64,000 nt of DNA, from positions 23,085-87,084 of the forward strand of contig SHMW01000011.1 of the NCBI GenBank assembly GCA_008080735.1. Direction: 5' to 3'. Each line of letters starts with the position of its first letter. Position 1 is the stretch's first letter. This stretch comes from Promethearchaeota archaeon. Its GTDB lineage: Archaea > Asgardarchaeota > Lokiarchaeia > Sigyniarchaeales > SOKP01. Shown here piece after piece: positions 50,470 through 60,556 of this stretch. The position numbers and the translations under genes were made by a program. The notes under the pieces were generated by a model. It did not search any database. It was not told where the DNA came from and saw only the letters and a list, made by a program, of their open reading frames with translations.

Positions 50470-51468
50470 ATGCATCACGTAAAAATTAATGAATTAGCTC
50501 GAGATATAGTTCACGAAATTATTAATAAGAAAGAAATCTATAAAGCTGAAGTTCATAAATTAGAGAATGGCGCAACAGTATTGGATATGAAAGATGCATC
50601 ATGGGAAGGTGGACGATTAGTTGGGGAGATCTGTATGGGGGGCTTAGGTAAGGTGAGCTTCTCAAATTGCGATATAGAAGGTCATTATTTACCAGTGGTG
50701 AACGTATACACCTCCTATCCGATAATATCTTGTATGGCTTCACAATTAGCTGGATGGAATGTTAAGCTAAAAAAAGAAGTAGAAAAAGATGGGGAGATCA
50801 AGAAAAAGAAAGTGTTCGAATCACTTGGTAGTGGTCCTGCACGTGCAAAGAGCAAAGTTGAAAAGAAATTATTCGAAGAAATTGATTATGAAGATGATTC
50901 AAATTGCGCAGTGATTGTTTTTGAAACCGCTAAATTACCAAATGAGGAAGTTATGGAGATTGTTGCCGACAAATGTGGTGTCGATGCGGGTGAAACTTAC
51001 GCGGTTTGCGCCCCGACAGCATGTTTGACGGGCTCTATCCAAGTAGCGGCAAGAATTGTGGAGACTGGAATTCACAAATTCCATGAAATAGACTTTCCAT
51101 TGGACATCATCCTTGATGGATTCGGTACAACCACCGTTGCCCCAATTGCGAAGGATGATTTTGCAGCGATGGGAAGAACTAATGATTCTTTAATTGCTGG
51201 AGGTTTCACCTACTATACCATTAAAGTCGATAAAGAAGAAGAGGAGGAAATCTTTGACCTTGTCAAAAAAGCACCCGCGAACACCTCACCCAGCTATGGA
51301 CAACCCTTTATGAAGGTATTTAAGGAAGTGGACTATAAATTCTATGATATTGATCCCGGGCTATTTGCTCCCGCAATTTATACGGTTACCAATGTGAAAA
51401 CAGGTCACAGTATTAAAGCTGGCTTTAAAAATGATGAATTACTTAAAGAATCTTATGGTTTAAGATAA
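50470..51468 (+). CDS. mch: Methenyltetrahydromethanopterin cyclohydrolase
   Basis: GEICMGGLGKVSF, VNVYTSYPIISCMASQLAGW, SLGSGPARAKS, CAPTACLTGSIQVAARIVETGIHK. Confidence 0.95.
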   Translation: MHHVKINELARDIVHEIINKKEIYKAEVHKLENGATVLDMKDASWEGGRLVGEICMGGLGKVSFSNCDIEGHYLPVVNVYTSYPIISCMASQLAGWNVKLKKEVEKDGEIKKKKVFESLGSGPARAKSKVEKKLFEEIDYEDDSNCAVIVFETAKLPNEEVMEIVADKCGVDAGETYAVCAPTACLTGSIQVAARIVETGIHKFHEIDFPLDIILDGFGTTTVAPIAKDDFAAMGRTNDSLIAGGFTYYTIKVDKEEEEEIFDLVKKAPANTSPSYGQPFMKVFKEVDYKFYDIDPGLFAPAIYTVTNVKTGHSIKAGFKNDELLKESYGLR

Positions 51469-51594
51469 TTTAACCCTTAAGGTATTTATTTCTTTTTATT
51501 TTATTATAGAAAGTTTGATTTTGACTTAATTATCGCTTAATTTTAATATAATTTTAACCCAAAAGCTTTTGAGATCCCATCATTATTTTTACTG

Positions 51595-52350
51595 ATGGGA
51601 AGAAAGAAAAGGAAAAAGCGTGGATTTCCAGTCGGAATTTTGGTCGATTTTGATGAGCAAATAATTCATATTTGGAAAATATTTAGCGAATCTGTAAAAA
51701 TCTATAGAACTATGCCTCTAAAAAGGAAATGGAAAAACGCTAGTGAAAAGGATTATTATCATTATTTTGAAGACTTATTAGATTTATTAAGACCTCCGAT
51801 TGAAAACGGACTGAGAAGCATTCTCCTTGTCTCTCCGAGAGATAAAGATTGGTCAGAAGCCTTTTTATCCCATATTACAAAACATCATCGTTGGTTAATT
51901 AATTCACGAGGACCAAATCAGGCTTTTTTTGGGAACATCTCTGGAAGTGCCCACAAGTTAAGTAGTATTGCTTACCTACTTGAAAAGGAAGATACAAAAA
52001 AGGTCTTAAAAGATCTTATTTCACAAGAAGGTTATTTTTTAATTAAACAATTAGAAAAAACCATTAATATAGAAAATCCCAATTACACAGTTTTATATGG
52101 ATTAAAGGAAATTGAAGAACGAGTATATGAAGGAGGTAAAAAAGATGATTCGGTATCTGAAGAAATTGATTATCTCCTCCTAACCGACCAATTTCTTGAG
52201 AATCATCCGCAGAAAAATCGAATATACAGATTAAAACAGATAGCAAAAAATAAGGGAATAAACACAAAAGTCATCCCAGAAGAAAGTACTGCTGGTGATC
52301 GTATAAGTCAATTTGGGGGAATTTTATGCTTTAAAGCAATAAAGTATTAA
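51595..52350 (+). CDS. Pelota/eRF1-like (Vms1/baeRF-type) protein
   Basis: ISGSAHKLSSIAYLLE central segment and C-terminal NTKVIPEESTAGDRISQFGGILCFKAIKY resembling the eRF1/Pelota C-terminal domain. Confidence 0.55.
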   Translation: MGRKKRKKRGFPVGILVDFDEQIIHIWKIFSESVKIYRTMPLKRKWKNASEKDYYHYFEDLLDLLRPPIENGLRSILLVSPRDKDWSEAFLSHITKHHRWLINSRGPNQAFFGNISGSAHKLSSIAYLLEKEDTKKVLKDLISQEGYFLIKQLEKTINIENPNYTVLYGLKEIEERVYEGGKKDDSVSEEIDYLLLTDQFLENHPQKNRIYRLKQIAKNKGINTKVIPEESTAGDRISQFGGILCFKAIKY

Positions 52351-52393
52351 AATGAAATTAGAATATGAATGAATTGGTTTTTGAATATTCAAT

Positions 52394-53521
52394 TCAGATA
52401 TTAGTTAGTTCCTCTTGATATTTTATTACTTCCGCGTTCGAGATGTCTCTATCAAATTTGATTTCTTTTTGAATTCCTAGATACGCACATGCTAATTTGG
52501 CGGCCGCTGCGATTTCTGCTTTTTTCAAGGTTATCGAATATTCATCTCCGGGGTAATCTTCTCCACTAAAGGATGGCTTTTGGAATTTCTTCTCCTGGAT
52601 TTGAAAGGTTCGCTCCGATTTCATTTTGTGCAATAGTGAAGCCATCTTATCAGCAACTATGAATGCCAAATTATTCTTGGTGACTAATCGGGTGATGTTA
52701 TTTACATCAAAATAATTTAAACTTTCAAATTTTGCTCTAAGATAGCTCTTTAAATTCTCTGAATCTCGTTCACATTCAATTTCTGTCCAGTCGTGTATTG
52801 CCAATCTCCTTCTAAAGAAGATGAGCTCCCAATCAATCTCTAACTCTTTTAGAAGCTCAAGCAATTTATCATCATTCGGAATTTTCGATTCTATAATGAG
52901 GAAAAGTTGTAGCCCATAATATTTATGTTCTTGCTGGAGAAAGAACCCTCGCTGTTGCATGGAAGCGAGAATTTTAAGCTTTATAGAATATATATTATCG
53001 GATAGGTTCTTCTTCCCGCAGTTGAGATATATTACATTTCCCTCTTCATTAATATAATTACAATCAAGGAAACCTAAGATGCTCTCTTGATTTTCTTCAA
53101 TAAAACTCATTAGTCCCGTGAGCGTAGGCTTAACATCAAACTTAATCAGATCTGTCTCATCAATTGTTACATAATCTGTTTTACTTCCGCCAATCGATAA
53201 CTTTATGGTATTCAATTGAAGATCTTTTGATTCTCCAAATACCTCTTTTATAGCGTCATTAATTGGAAAAATTTCCTCTTCTAAGATTTTTATGTCTGCC
53301 ATAGAACTCTCATAAGGATCTGGATCGTTTAGCATTTTGTTTAAAACAGGGGCTTCAGAGGCGTCAACCTCAATATCATAATCCTTTGCTAGATCTCTGC
53401 GGACGATACAATAAGAGCGATTCTTTTTATTATACATTGAGAGCGATGTATTTGCATCAATAACTGCCCTAAATTTCTCGTCCTTTTTGCTATCTCGTTC
53501 GGAACGGGTTCGTCTCCTCAT
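52394..53521 (-). CDS. Hypothetical protein
   Basis: 375 aa ORF with good coding character; no family recognised. Confidence 0.7.
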   Translation of the reverse strand: MRRRTRSERDSKKDEKFRAVIDANTSLSMYNKKNRSYCIVRRDLAKDYDIEVDASEAPVLNKMLNDPDPYESSMADIKILEEEIFPINDAIKEVFGESKDLQLNTIKLSIGGSKTDYVTIDETDLIKFDVKPTLTGLMSFIEENQESILGFLDCNYINEEGNVIYLNCGKKNLSDNIYSIKLKILASMQQRGFFLQQEHKYYGLQLFLIIESKIPNDDKLLELLKELEIDWELIFFRRRLAIHDWTEIECERDSENLKSYLRAKFESLNYFDVNNITRLVTKNNLAFIVADKMASLLHKMKSERTFQIQEKKFQKPSFSGEDYPGDEYSITLKKAEIAAAAKLACAYLGIQKEIKFDRDISNAEVIKYQEELTNI

Positions 53522-53675
53522 CTATTTTATTCTCATTAATTTAATTTTTTATTCTCTATATTAAATAAAATACTATGATTTTATATTCTTATCTGAAATA
53601 AAACATACAAAAAATTGTCATTCTGTTATATTAATTATTAGTGAGTTTAGGATTTCTTATTTATAAAATAAGATA

Positions 53676-53897
53676 TTATTCTAATTCATCTTCCAAAAAA
53701 TAATGCCCATCTTTTTTAATATAGGTCGTTTCACTTCCGAAATTATTAATTACTCGATATTTGTTGTTGTTTTCTTCCACAACTTCAATCGAATATGGTA
53801 AACGTCTCTCTCTCACAATTTCCTTGGCGATCATATGCTTTTCTTCTGGATCCATATTTATCAAAATCTTTATTTCAAAAAAAATTTTATCCCTCAT
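53676..53897 (-). CDS. Small conserved-looking hypothetical protein
   Basis: 73 aa; likely start at MDPEEKHMIAKEIVRERRLPYSIEVVEENNNKYRVINNFG. Confidence 0.45.
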   Translation of the reverse strand: MRDKIFFEIKILINMDPEEKHMIAKEIVRERRLPYSIEVVEENNNKYRVINNFGSETTYIKKDGHYFLEDELE

Positions 53898-54138
53898 ACT
53901 GATTTTTGTATTATTTAAGTTATGAATATATTATGATTTGATAAAAATTAGCTATAAAAATCAAAAAAATACCAAAATAACGTAAGAATAAATTATGGGT
54001 ATTTCCTCGATAGATTTCCGAGGAGATTTTTAGAATTATTAATTTTCAACTCTTTTTTTAATAAGATGCGAAACTATTTAATCAAATGGATGATTAAATA
54101 AAATTAGGTCTTATAAAAAACCTTGTGGGATTCTTATT

Positions 54139-55386
54139 ATGGTAAGAGATAGGCTGCAAATAGGTATGTTTAGCGCTATGTATAGCCAATTGAACGGATC
54201 TGCACATGCTGTAAGGTTCTTAAGTGAAGCGTTAGCAGAGCTTGGACATGATGTTCATATATTCGCACCACGAATAGAAAACGAAGAAGATAAACCTGAT
54301 CACATATATTATCATGACTTAGGGGGCGCCCGTGTGGCAAAGAAAACTGGATTTGTACTCAGTGTACCCTTACATAAAATATTCAATTGTGACTATAGCG
54401 ATTTAGACATTGCCCATATACAAACCCACGCTTCTATTGGCGCATTAGGCATTAATTGGTCTAAAATGCTAGGCTTACCGATGGTTGGATCCCATCATAG
54501 TCCAATGACATTTTATGCAGCCCAATACGTACCGCTAATTGGTAGAATTTTATCTAAAAATGATCTTATTTGGAGGTATGAACGTTTAATTATGGAAAAG
54601 TATGACCTCTGTCATGTTCCCACAAAAACGAAGAAAGAACTTCTTATGAATTATCGTTTTAAAGAACCCATTGTCGCACTTAGTAATGGAATAAGGGATT
54701 TTTATTTTAAAGAAATGAAGGAAAATGGGATTCGGGAAAAGTATGGGATTGATGGGAAAAAAGTCCTACTCTACGCATCTCGTTTATCACCAGAAAAGCA
54801 TCCAATTCAAATTATTAAAACTTTTTCAAAAATCCATAAACGCGTTCCAGATTCACATCTGCTTCTTGTAGGAAGCGAGGGGCCATCCACGGAAAAAGTT
54901 CAAAAAATTGTACAAAAAAGAAAATATCGAGATTACGTGTCTTATGCTGGTAGGGTACCTTTCAACGACCTTTTAAGATTATATAACGCTGCAGATGTTA
55001 CGTGCTTATGGTCTTGGGTTGAGGCTGAAGGATTAGTGCTTTTAGAAGCAATGGCACAAGGCACTCCAAATGTCGGGACAAATGGCAGTGGGATTGCAAA
55101 TGTGATAAGACATGGAAAAACGGGCTATTTGGCGAATAATTTAAAAGAATTTGAAGATTACGTAGTAAAATTACTCGATGAAGATGATCTTAGAGCTCAA
55201 ATGGGAAAGAACGCAAGAGAAGTAGCAGAAGAATATAGAATTAAAAAAGTAGCTCAGAATTGGGTAAAATTATACAACTTTACGAAAAACGAACTATTTC
55301 CATTACGATATTACAGAAAAGAACGAAGGAAGCGAGTAGAACTAACAAAGAATTTTATAAAAGATCTTCCTAATGTCTATTTCTAA
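54139..55386 (+). CDS. Glycosyltransferase family 4
   Basis: GMFSAMYSQLNGSAHAVRFLSEALAELGHDVHIFAP, VALSNGIRDFYF, LLVGSEGPSTEKV, EAEGLVLLEAMAQGTPNVGTNGSGIANVI. Confidence 0.93.
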   Translation: MVRDRLQIGMFSAMYSQLNGSAHAVRFLSEALAELGHDVHIFAPRIENEEDKPDHIYYHDLGGARVAKKTGFVLSVPLHKIFNCDYSDLDIAHIQTHASIGALGINWSKMLGLPMVGSHHSPMTFYAAQYVPLIGRILSKNDLIWRYERLIMEKYDLCHVPTKTKKELLMNYRFKEPIVALSNGIRDFYFKEMKENGIREKYGIDGKKVLLYASRLSPEKHPIQIIKTFSKIHKRVPDSHLLLVGSEGPSTEKVQKIVQKRKYRDYVSYAGRVPFNDLLRLYNAADVTCLWSWVEAEGLVLLEAMAQGTPNVGTNGSGIANVIRHGKTGYLANNLKEFEDYVVKLLDEDDLRAQMGKNAREVAEEYRIKKVAQNWVKLYNFTKNELFPLRYYRKERRKRVELTKNFIKDLPNVYF

Positions 55387-56174
55387 AAATTATATTTTTG
55401 CTTCACTATACGTAATCTAATTCGGCATTTATTACATAATAACGTAGATTTATTGTCTATCTTTTCAATTGTATCAGAATAACTCATCACACATAATTGG
55501 GTATCGCAATGCTCTGTTCCCAAGATCAAATGTCCGATCTCATGAATTATTTCTTTATTTAATCGTTCTTCAAATAATTTCTCATTACTGGCTCGGGCAT
55601 AAAAGGTTTCTCTCAATTTAAGCGTTGAAACAATACAAGATTGATGAGGAACATGGGCTTCTCCAATCAAGAAGATGATATTATTGTCGCTTGATGAATA
55701 AAGAGGTAAATCTGTAATTGCGATTATTTGATCTAAGTTATATTGCTCTTTTTTACTTATAATTAATTGATGAAATTTATTAGTTGGATGTAAACTTAGA
55801 AGTTCTGAGGATTCTTCGATATCTTTTAATTCTTTCATAATACCCTTCGAAAACACTTCAGTAGAAAAATCATAGGATCCGAGATGATGTATATGAAAAA
55901 AGAAGGAGGGAAAAATCTTCTCTAAATTCTCTAGGATACTCTGAAATAATATGGTGTCATTATCAAATTCTCCTATAAAAATAACCCCTAAATGGCTCGG
56001 AAACGAGATGGGAGTCGAATTTTTATCTAATCTGAACTCTTCTGTGGAAGATATGCCAATTTTATAGATAAAATGCTTAAAATCACTTAATTTCTTCTTT
56101 AGTTTTGATTTCTGACGGGAGAGTTTTTTTTGATATCTTCGAATTTTTCTTTGATATTTTCGGTAACGACTCAT
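55383..56174 (-). CDS. amzA: Archaemetzincin-family metalloprotease
   Basis: HEIGHLILGTEHCDTQLCVMSYSDTIEKIDNKSTLLCNKC matches the archaemetzincin HExxHxxGxxHC...CxM...CxxC signature. Confidence 0.85.
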   Translation of the reverse strand: MSRYRKYQRKIRRYQKKLSRQKSKLKKKLSDFKHFIYKIGISSTEEFRLDKNSTPISFPSHLGVIFIGEFDNDTILFQSILENLEKIFPSFFFHIHHLGSYDFSTEVFSKGIMKELKDIEESSELLSLHPTNKFHQLIISKKEQYNLDQIIAITDLPLYSSSDNNIIFLIGEAHVPHQSCIVSTLKLRETFYARASNEKLFEERLNKEIIHEIGHLILGTEHCDTQLCVMSYSDTIEKIDNKSTLLCNKCRIRLRIVKQKYNF

Positions 56175-56326
56175 AGAGACATCTTTGAATTAAGCCAAAT
56201 TTCTATTCTAATAAAAACAGTTTCGATATTTAGATTTAATGGTTTATAAAACTTTAATTTATTAAATAGATTTCTTTGATTAAGTTAAAGTGAAATATAT
56301 CTAATCATATTGTATTCTTATTTATT

Positions 56327-57373
56327 ATGTCAGAAGATGAACACGATGAGAATTCCATAGAATCCTACCCAGAAGAAGAGCGTGCTTCTCAAGAAGACTC
56401 AGAAGAAAAAGAAATTATTGAAAAAGATACAATACCCCATTTTTTTCCAACCTATAGAATCAATAGAAAGTTATATCCCATTCCCATAATCCTTGCGGTG
56501 GTATTTGCGGGAATCCTCGCATACTTTTCAGTTATTGCAGGGGTTAAGATTGAAGGAGGATATTTCTCAGAAGCGGAAGGCGGTGCTGCCGCTGGACTCT
56601 TGAATGGAATTATCTTTACTGCGATGGCTGTTGGCTCTGCATTTGTAATGATTTATTTTGTTAAGAAAAAAGGGATAGGAATTTTAAAATATGTATTTGG
56701 GTTTAGTATAGGATTTATAACCTTTTTCCAAACCTGGTTTTTTGCCGAAATTATTATGGTGGTCATCTTTAATCTGTTTCCATACACCGAAAATTTGCAA
56801 TTAATCTATAACATCGCGGATTACGCCATATTAGTTCCATCAATTGCCATTTTAAGCATTTATCTTTTGTATAAATATTTTACAACAGAAAATGTCAGAG
56901 TAAAAAACTTCATCATTTTATATGTAAGCTTTTTAACTGGGGCCATTTTAGGAGTTATAATGCCGCTCTGGACGACCTTGACCATACTCATTGGAATATC
57001 CTTATGGGATCTATTTGCAGTTCTCTATAAAAAGGGTCCGATTAAACAAATGATTGATCTTGCTTCAAATGAGCAGCAGCTGGATGAGGATATCAAACAA
57101 AAGCTTGAAAGCGGGGAAGTAGAATATGATACTTCTAAACTAGAGATAGGGATTGGCGATTTAGCATTCTATAGTATGCTAACTTCTGTTGCTCTAATCA
57201 TAACGGGTAATCTAATCATAATGGTCTTGGTGGCAATTGCAATTATCATTGGTACGGGTATCACCATACAAGGTCTTAAAAGAAATAAGATTCTGCCCGG
57301 TTTACCGATCTCCATATTCTTAGGAATCGCGACCATGCTCATTTCATGGGGGATCGCGACTTTTCTTGTCTAA
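56327..57373 (+). CDS. Presenilin-like intramembrane aspartyl protease (A22 family)
   Basis: Multi-TM; ISLWDLFAVLYKKGPIKQMIDLA (presenilin YDLxAVLxPKGPLRxLVE-like), IGIGDLAFYSML (GxGD), LPGLPISIFLG (PALP-like). Confidence 0.8.
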   Translation: MSEDEHDENSIESYPEEERASQEDSEEKEIIEKDTIPHFFPTYRINRKLYPIPIILAVVFAGILAYFSVIAGVKIEGGYFSEAEGGAAAGLLNGIIFTAMAVGSAFVMIYFVKKKGIGILKYVFGFSIGFITFFQTWFFAEIIMVVIFNLFPYTENLQLIYNIADYAILVPSIAILSIYLLYKYFTTENVRVKNFIILYVSFLTGAILGVIMPLWTTLTILIGISLWDLFAVLYKKGPIKQMIDLASNEQQLDEDIKQKLESGEVEYDTSKLEIGIGDLAFYSMLTSVALIITGNLIIMVLVAIAIIIGTGITIQGLKRNKILPGLPISIFLGIATMLISWGIATFLV

Positions 57374-57459
57374 AAACTTATTCTCTCCTAAGCACTGGAA
57401 ATATTTATATGGTTTTGATAATAGAATCTAAATTAAGTATTTAGAAAGGGAGCTCTTAT

Positions 57460-58653
57460 ATGAACCACAATTTACCTATCGAATATGTAGCAATAGTTGG
57501 TGTGGGAACGATGGGGCAAGAAATTGCTCAAGTGACCTTAATGGGAGGATATCACGTAACACTCTACGATATTAGTGAAGAGAGTTTGGCAAAAGCCGAA
57601 TCCTTTATTTTTCAAAATCTCACAAAACTCGAAGAAAAAGGAAAACTGCATGCTGAGACATCTGTTCGAGATCTGCTCGCGAACGTAAAGAAAGAAACAA
57701 GTCTTGAAGACGCTGTAAAGCAGGCGGATATGGTAATTGAAGCCATACCCGAAATAATGGAATTAAAGCAAAACCTTTTTCGAAAACTAGGAGATTTAAC
57801 CTCAGAGCATACCATCCTTGCTTCAAACACTTCAAATATGAAAATAACCGAAATAGCACAGAAATCCAACAAAGCAGATAAAATTGTTGGCATTCATTTT
57901 TTTACTCCAATTGTGATTTTACCCGCAATTGAGGTGATAAAGGGAGAGCATACCTCAGTAAAAACCATGGAAATCGCAAAAAAGTTTGCGGAGAGCCTCC
58001 CATGTCTTAGAGGCAAAAGGAAAATTATTTTAATCGAAAAAGAAACTCCTGGGTTTATAGTTAACCGTCTTACTGGAGTTAGCTTGGCTTATGTTATGTG
58101 GTTAGTGGAACAAGCTCTCGAAGATAATATTCCCTATGAACAGATTGATGCTGATGCAATTGCAATGCAAGGAGGGGGTCTCGGTCCATTAGCGAAATTA
58201 GACGTATTAGGACTCGATGTGATTATCCACAGTTTTAACTATTACGCTGGAACTCTTTCGAAGGAACTGACTGCCCCTGATTTTCTAAAAGATTTGGTAA
58301 ATAGTGGAAAGCTAGGCAAAAAAACTGGAGAGGGTTTTTATGAATGGACGGAAGATGGCCGACCAGACGCAGATTTTTCACAAAAAGCTGATATGTTTAA
58401 TCCAGAACTCTATATGGCAATCCAACTAAATGAAGGATGTCGGCTGTTAGAAGAGAGTGTAGCTCAAGGATATAAAGAAGTGGATGACGCTATTGTGGCA
58501 GCAATGAATATGCCAGGACCGTTCAGCGCGGGAAAACGAAATTATAAAAAATGGGTTCAAATGTTAGAAGAATTCGCAGAAAAATCGGAGATGTCGTATT
58601 TTCGACCGTGCGAGTTGCTTAAATCGGGAAAATTTCTTGAAATGAAAAAATAA
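57460..58653 (+). CDS. 3-hydroxyacyl-CoA dehydrogenase
   Basis: VAIVGVGTMGQEIAQVTLMGGYHVTLYDI, ILASNTSNMKITEIA, VGIHFFTPIVILPAIEVIKG, ETPGFIVNRLT. Confidence 0.93.
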   Translation: MNHNLPIEYVAIVGVGTMGQEIAQVTLMGGYHVTLYDISEESLAKAESFIFQNLTKLEEKGKLHAETSVRDLLANVKKETSLEDAVKQADMVIEAIPEIMELKQNLFRKLGDLTSEHTILASNTSNMKITEIAQKSNKADKIVGIHFFTPIVILPAIEVIKGEHTSVKTMEIAKKFAESLPCLRGKRKIILIEKETPGFIVNRLTGVSLAYVMWLVEQALEDNIPYEQIDADAIAMQGGGLGPLAKLDVLGLDVIIHSFNYYAGTLSKELTAPDFLKDLVNSGKLGKKTGEGFYEWTEDGRPDADFSQKADMFNPELYMAIQLNEGCRLLEESVAQGYKEVDDAIVAAMNMPGPFSAGKRNYKKWVQMLEEFAEKSEMSYFRPCELLKSGKFLEMKK

Positions 58654-58764
58654 TTACAAATTCTCAAATTTTCTTGTTATTATAAACTGAGTTTAAATAT
58701 TACAGATTATTTATTTTATATGTATTGATTCTTTCCAATAGTTTTTATTTGAAGGTGGTTAATT

Positions 58765-59049
58765 ATTTCCTCTCAAAATAAACATAATTCACTTACACCA
58801 GGAGCCCAAAAAATTATCACTTTTCTCAACGAAGAGTTAGGAATCAATAAACCTGTTGATATCCATGAAATCGTAGACCAAACTGAGTTATCGTGGACTT
58901 ATGTAAAAAAGATCTTGGAACAGTTTAAAGAAGAAGATTATGTCGGTTTTCATTTTGAAAAATTGGGCAATAGTTGGATCATCTGGAAAGATAGAGAGCA
59001 CGTGCTCAAGCAACCACGAAATACTTGTGGCAGATTTTTAGATGAGTAA
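58765..59049 (+). CDS. Small winged-helix-like protein, apparent ATT start (not in ORF track)
   Basis: Open frame ISSQNKHNSLTPGAQKIITFLNEELGINKPVDIHEIVDQTELSWTYVKKILEQFKEEDYVGFHFEKLGNSWIIWKDREHVLKQPRNTCGRFLDE*. In-frame TGA at 58750-58752, SD-like gaaggtgg at 58751-58758, no ATG/GTG/TTG before the conserved-looking N-terminus. Confidence 0.6.
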   Translation: MSSQNKHNSLTPGAQKIITFLNEELGINKPVDIHEIVDQTELSWTYVKKILEQFKEEDYVGFHFEKLGNSWIIWKDREHVLKQPRNTCGRFLDE

Positions 59050-59111
59050 TAAGATTTTTATTTCTGACCATAAGATAAAAAAAAAGAAAGCTACTTGTAC
59101 ATGAAAGATTG

Positions 59112-59375
59112 TTATGTTATTTCTTCTTTTAATTCCTCAAGGATCTTCATTATATTCCGGAGTTTAATAAAATGTGTTGATCCTAATACTATTAGGATTA
59201 CTGATGCTCCAATGAATACGCCTCCCATTATTCCGAGACTCAAATTATTGAGATTTATTATATTATTATAATACAAGATACCAATAATAAACCATATTAT
59301 ACCTAATAATATCTCTCCTACCGCACTCTTTCTCAAATTAGATAATTTTTTCTCTAATTCTTCAACTAGTTTCAT
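59112..59375 (-). CDS. Small two-TM membrane protein
   Basis: 87 aa with two hydrophobic helices. Confidence 0.5.
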   Translation of the reverse strand: MKLVEELEKKLSNLRKSAVGEILLGIIWFIIGILYYNNIINLNNLSLGIMGGVFIGASVILIVLGSTHFIKLRNIMKILEELKEEIT

Positions 59376-59635
59376 AAAATAATTTCTTACTGTTAGAAAT
59401 AAAATATATTATAATAAATCTCTATATGTGGATATTTAAATAAGTTTCTGAATTTACGTTTCTTTGGTTGGTTTCAATATTAATTCGTGGAATAATTCCA
59501 TATATATTTTAAACGAAAAGAAATAATAAAATAAGAAAAATGAAAAAATTAAAAAAAGAATACCACCGAAATACTTACCAATATTTCTTGATACTACAAA
59601 AGAATCAAAAATTTCATATTTGGAAAAAATATTTT

Positions 59636-60556
59636 TTATAGATTCTTTTCTACATCTTTTACACGACTCCTAAGCGTAACTTCGGTGATGCCTGCGATTT
59701 CGGAAATTTCTGCTTGCGTTTTGCGGTCGTCTGTAGGTTTTGCGGCCATGTAAAGTACAGAAGCAGCAAATCCTTTAGGATCTTTCCCTATTCGATTCAT
59801 GCCTCCTCTGGTCGATTTCTGAAGCAGAGTCAATGCCTCCTTCTGGGTATTCAACGATATACCCAAATCGTTCCCAAATCTGAAGACTAATTGTTCCGCG
59901 GTGACTGGTCTGTATTTGAGATTCAAATCAGGTAAGATTTCCTTGATAATCATTCCTAAGGAACGAATAATCGTGTGCCGAGAGGTCATGGAAGCATCAG
60001 ATACTTCCTCAAGCAATCGCGGAAATTCGTGTACTCGGATAGCCGCATATAATGCTGCGCCAATGAATCCATCAATTGATCGCCCCATAGTAAGCTTTCG
60101 CTTTGCTACTTCGGCATAAATTCTCCATGCGGTTTCTTCAATATATTCAGGAATATTTAATTTGGACACAAGCATCTTTAACTTTGGTTTCGCTTCCCAG
60201 AAATTTCGCTCGATGCTTGAGACTAATGATTGTTGAATTTTAGATAAACGTGAAAATAATGTTTTTTCCTTTGCACCCATTCGGTTTCCCTTCGAATCAA
60301 CTTTATCATTTGGTAAGATTGTTCGCGGTCCGAATCCTCGCCATCGAGGCTCTGTTCGTCGTCGCTTCTCTACTTCTTCTGCAGTATATGCGCGTCGTTC
60401 ATTTCCTACAATGTCTCGACCTGAGACCATCCCACAATTTATGCATACAGCATTTCCGTCTCGAGATTCGATACAAGGATTTTCACAGCAATTAACCTCA
60501 CTATGATCTTCTTCACACCGGTCTCTTTTGAGTCGTTTTCTATAGTCCATAGACAT
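59636..60556 (-). CDS. tfb: Transcription initiation factor IIB
   Basis: N-terminal zinc ribbon (CCENPCIESRDGNAVCINCGMV), B-reader, two cyclin folds (GFIGAALYAAIRV; GFAASVLYMAAK), C-terminal HTH. Confidence 0.95.
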   Translation of the reverse strand: MSMDYRKRLKRDRCEEDHSEVNCCENPCIESRDGNAVCINCGMVSGRDIVGNERRAYTAEEVEKRRRTEPRWRGFGPRTILPNDKVDSKGNRMGAKEKTLFSRLSKIQQSLVSSIERNFWEAKPKLKMLVSKLNIPEYIEETAWRIYAEVAKRKLTMGRSIDGFIGAALYAAIRVHEFPRLLEEVSDASMTSRHTIIRSLGMIIKEILPDLNLKYRPVTAEQLVFRFGNDLGISLNTQKEALTLLQKSTRGGMNRIGKDPKGFAASVLYMAAKPTDDRKTQAEISEIAGITEVTLRSRVKDVEKNL

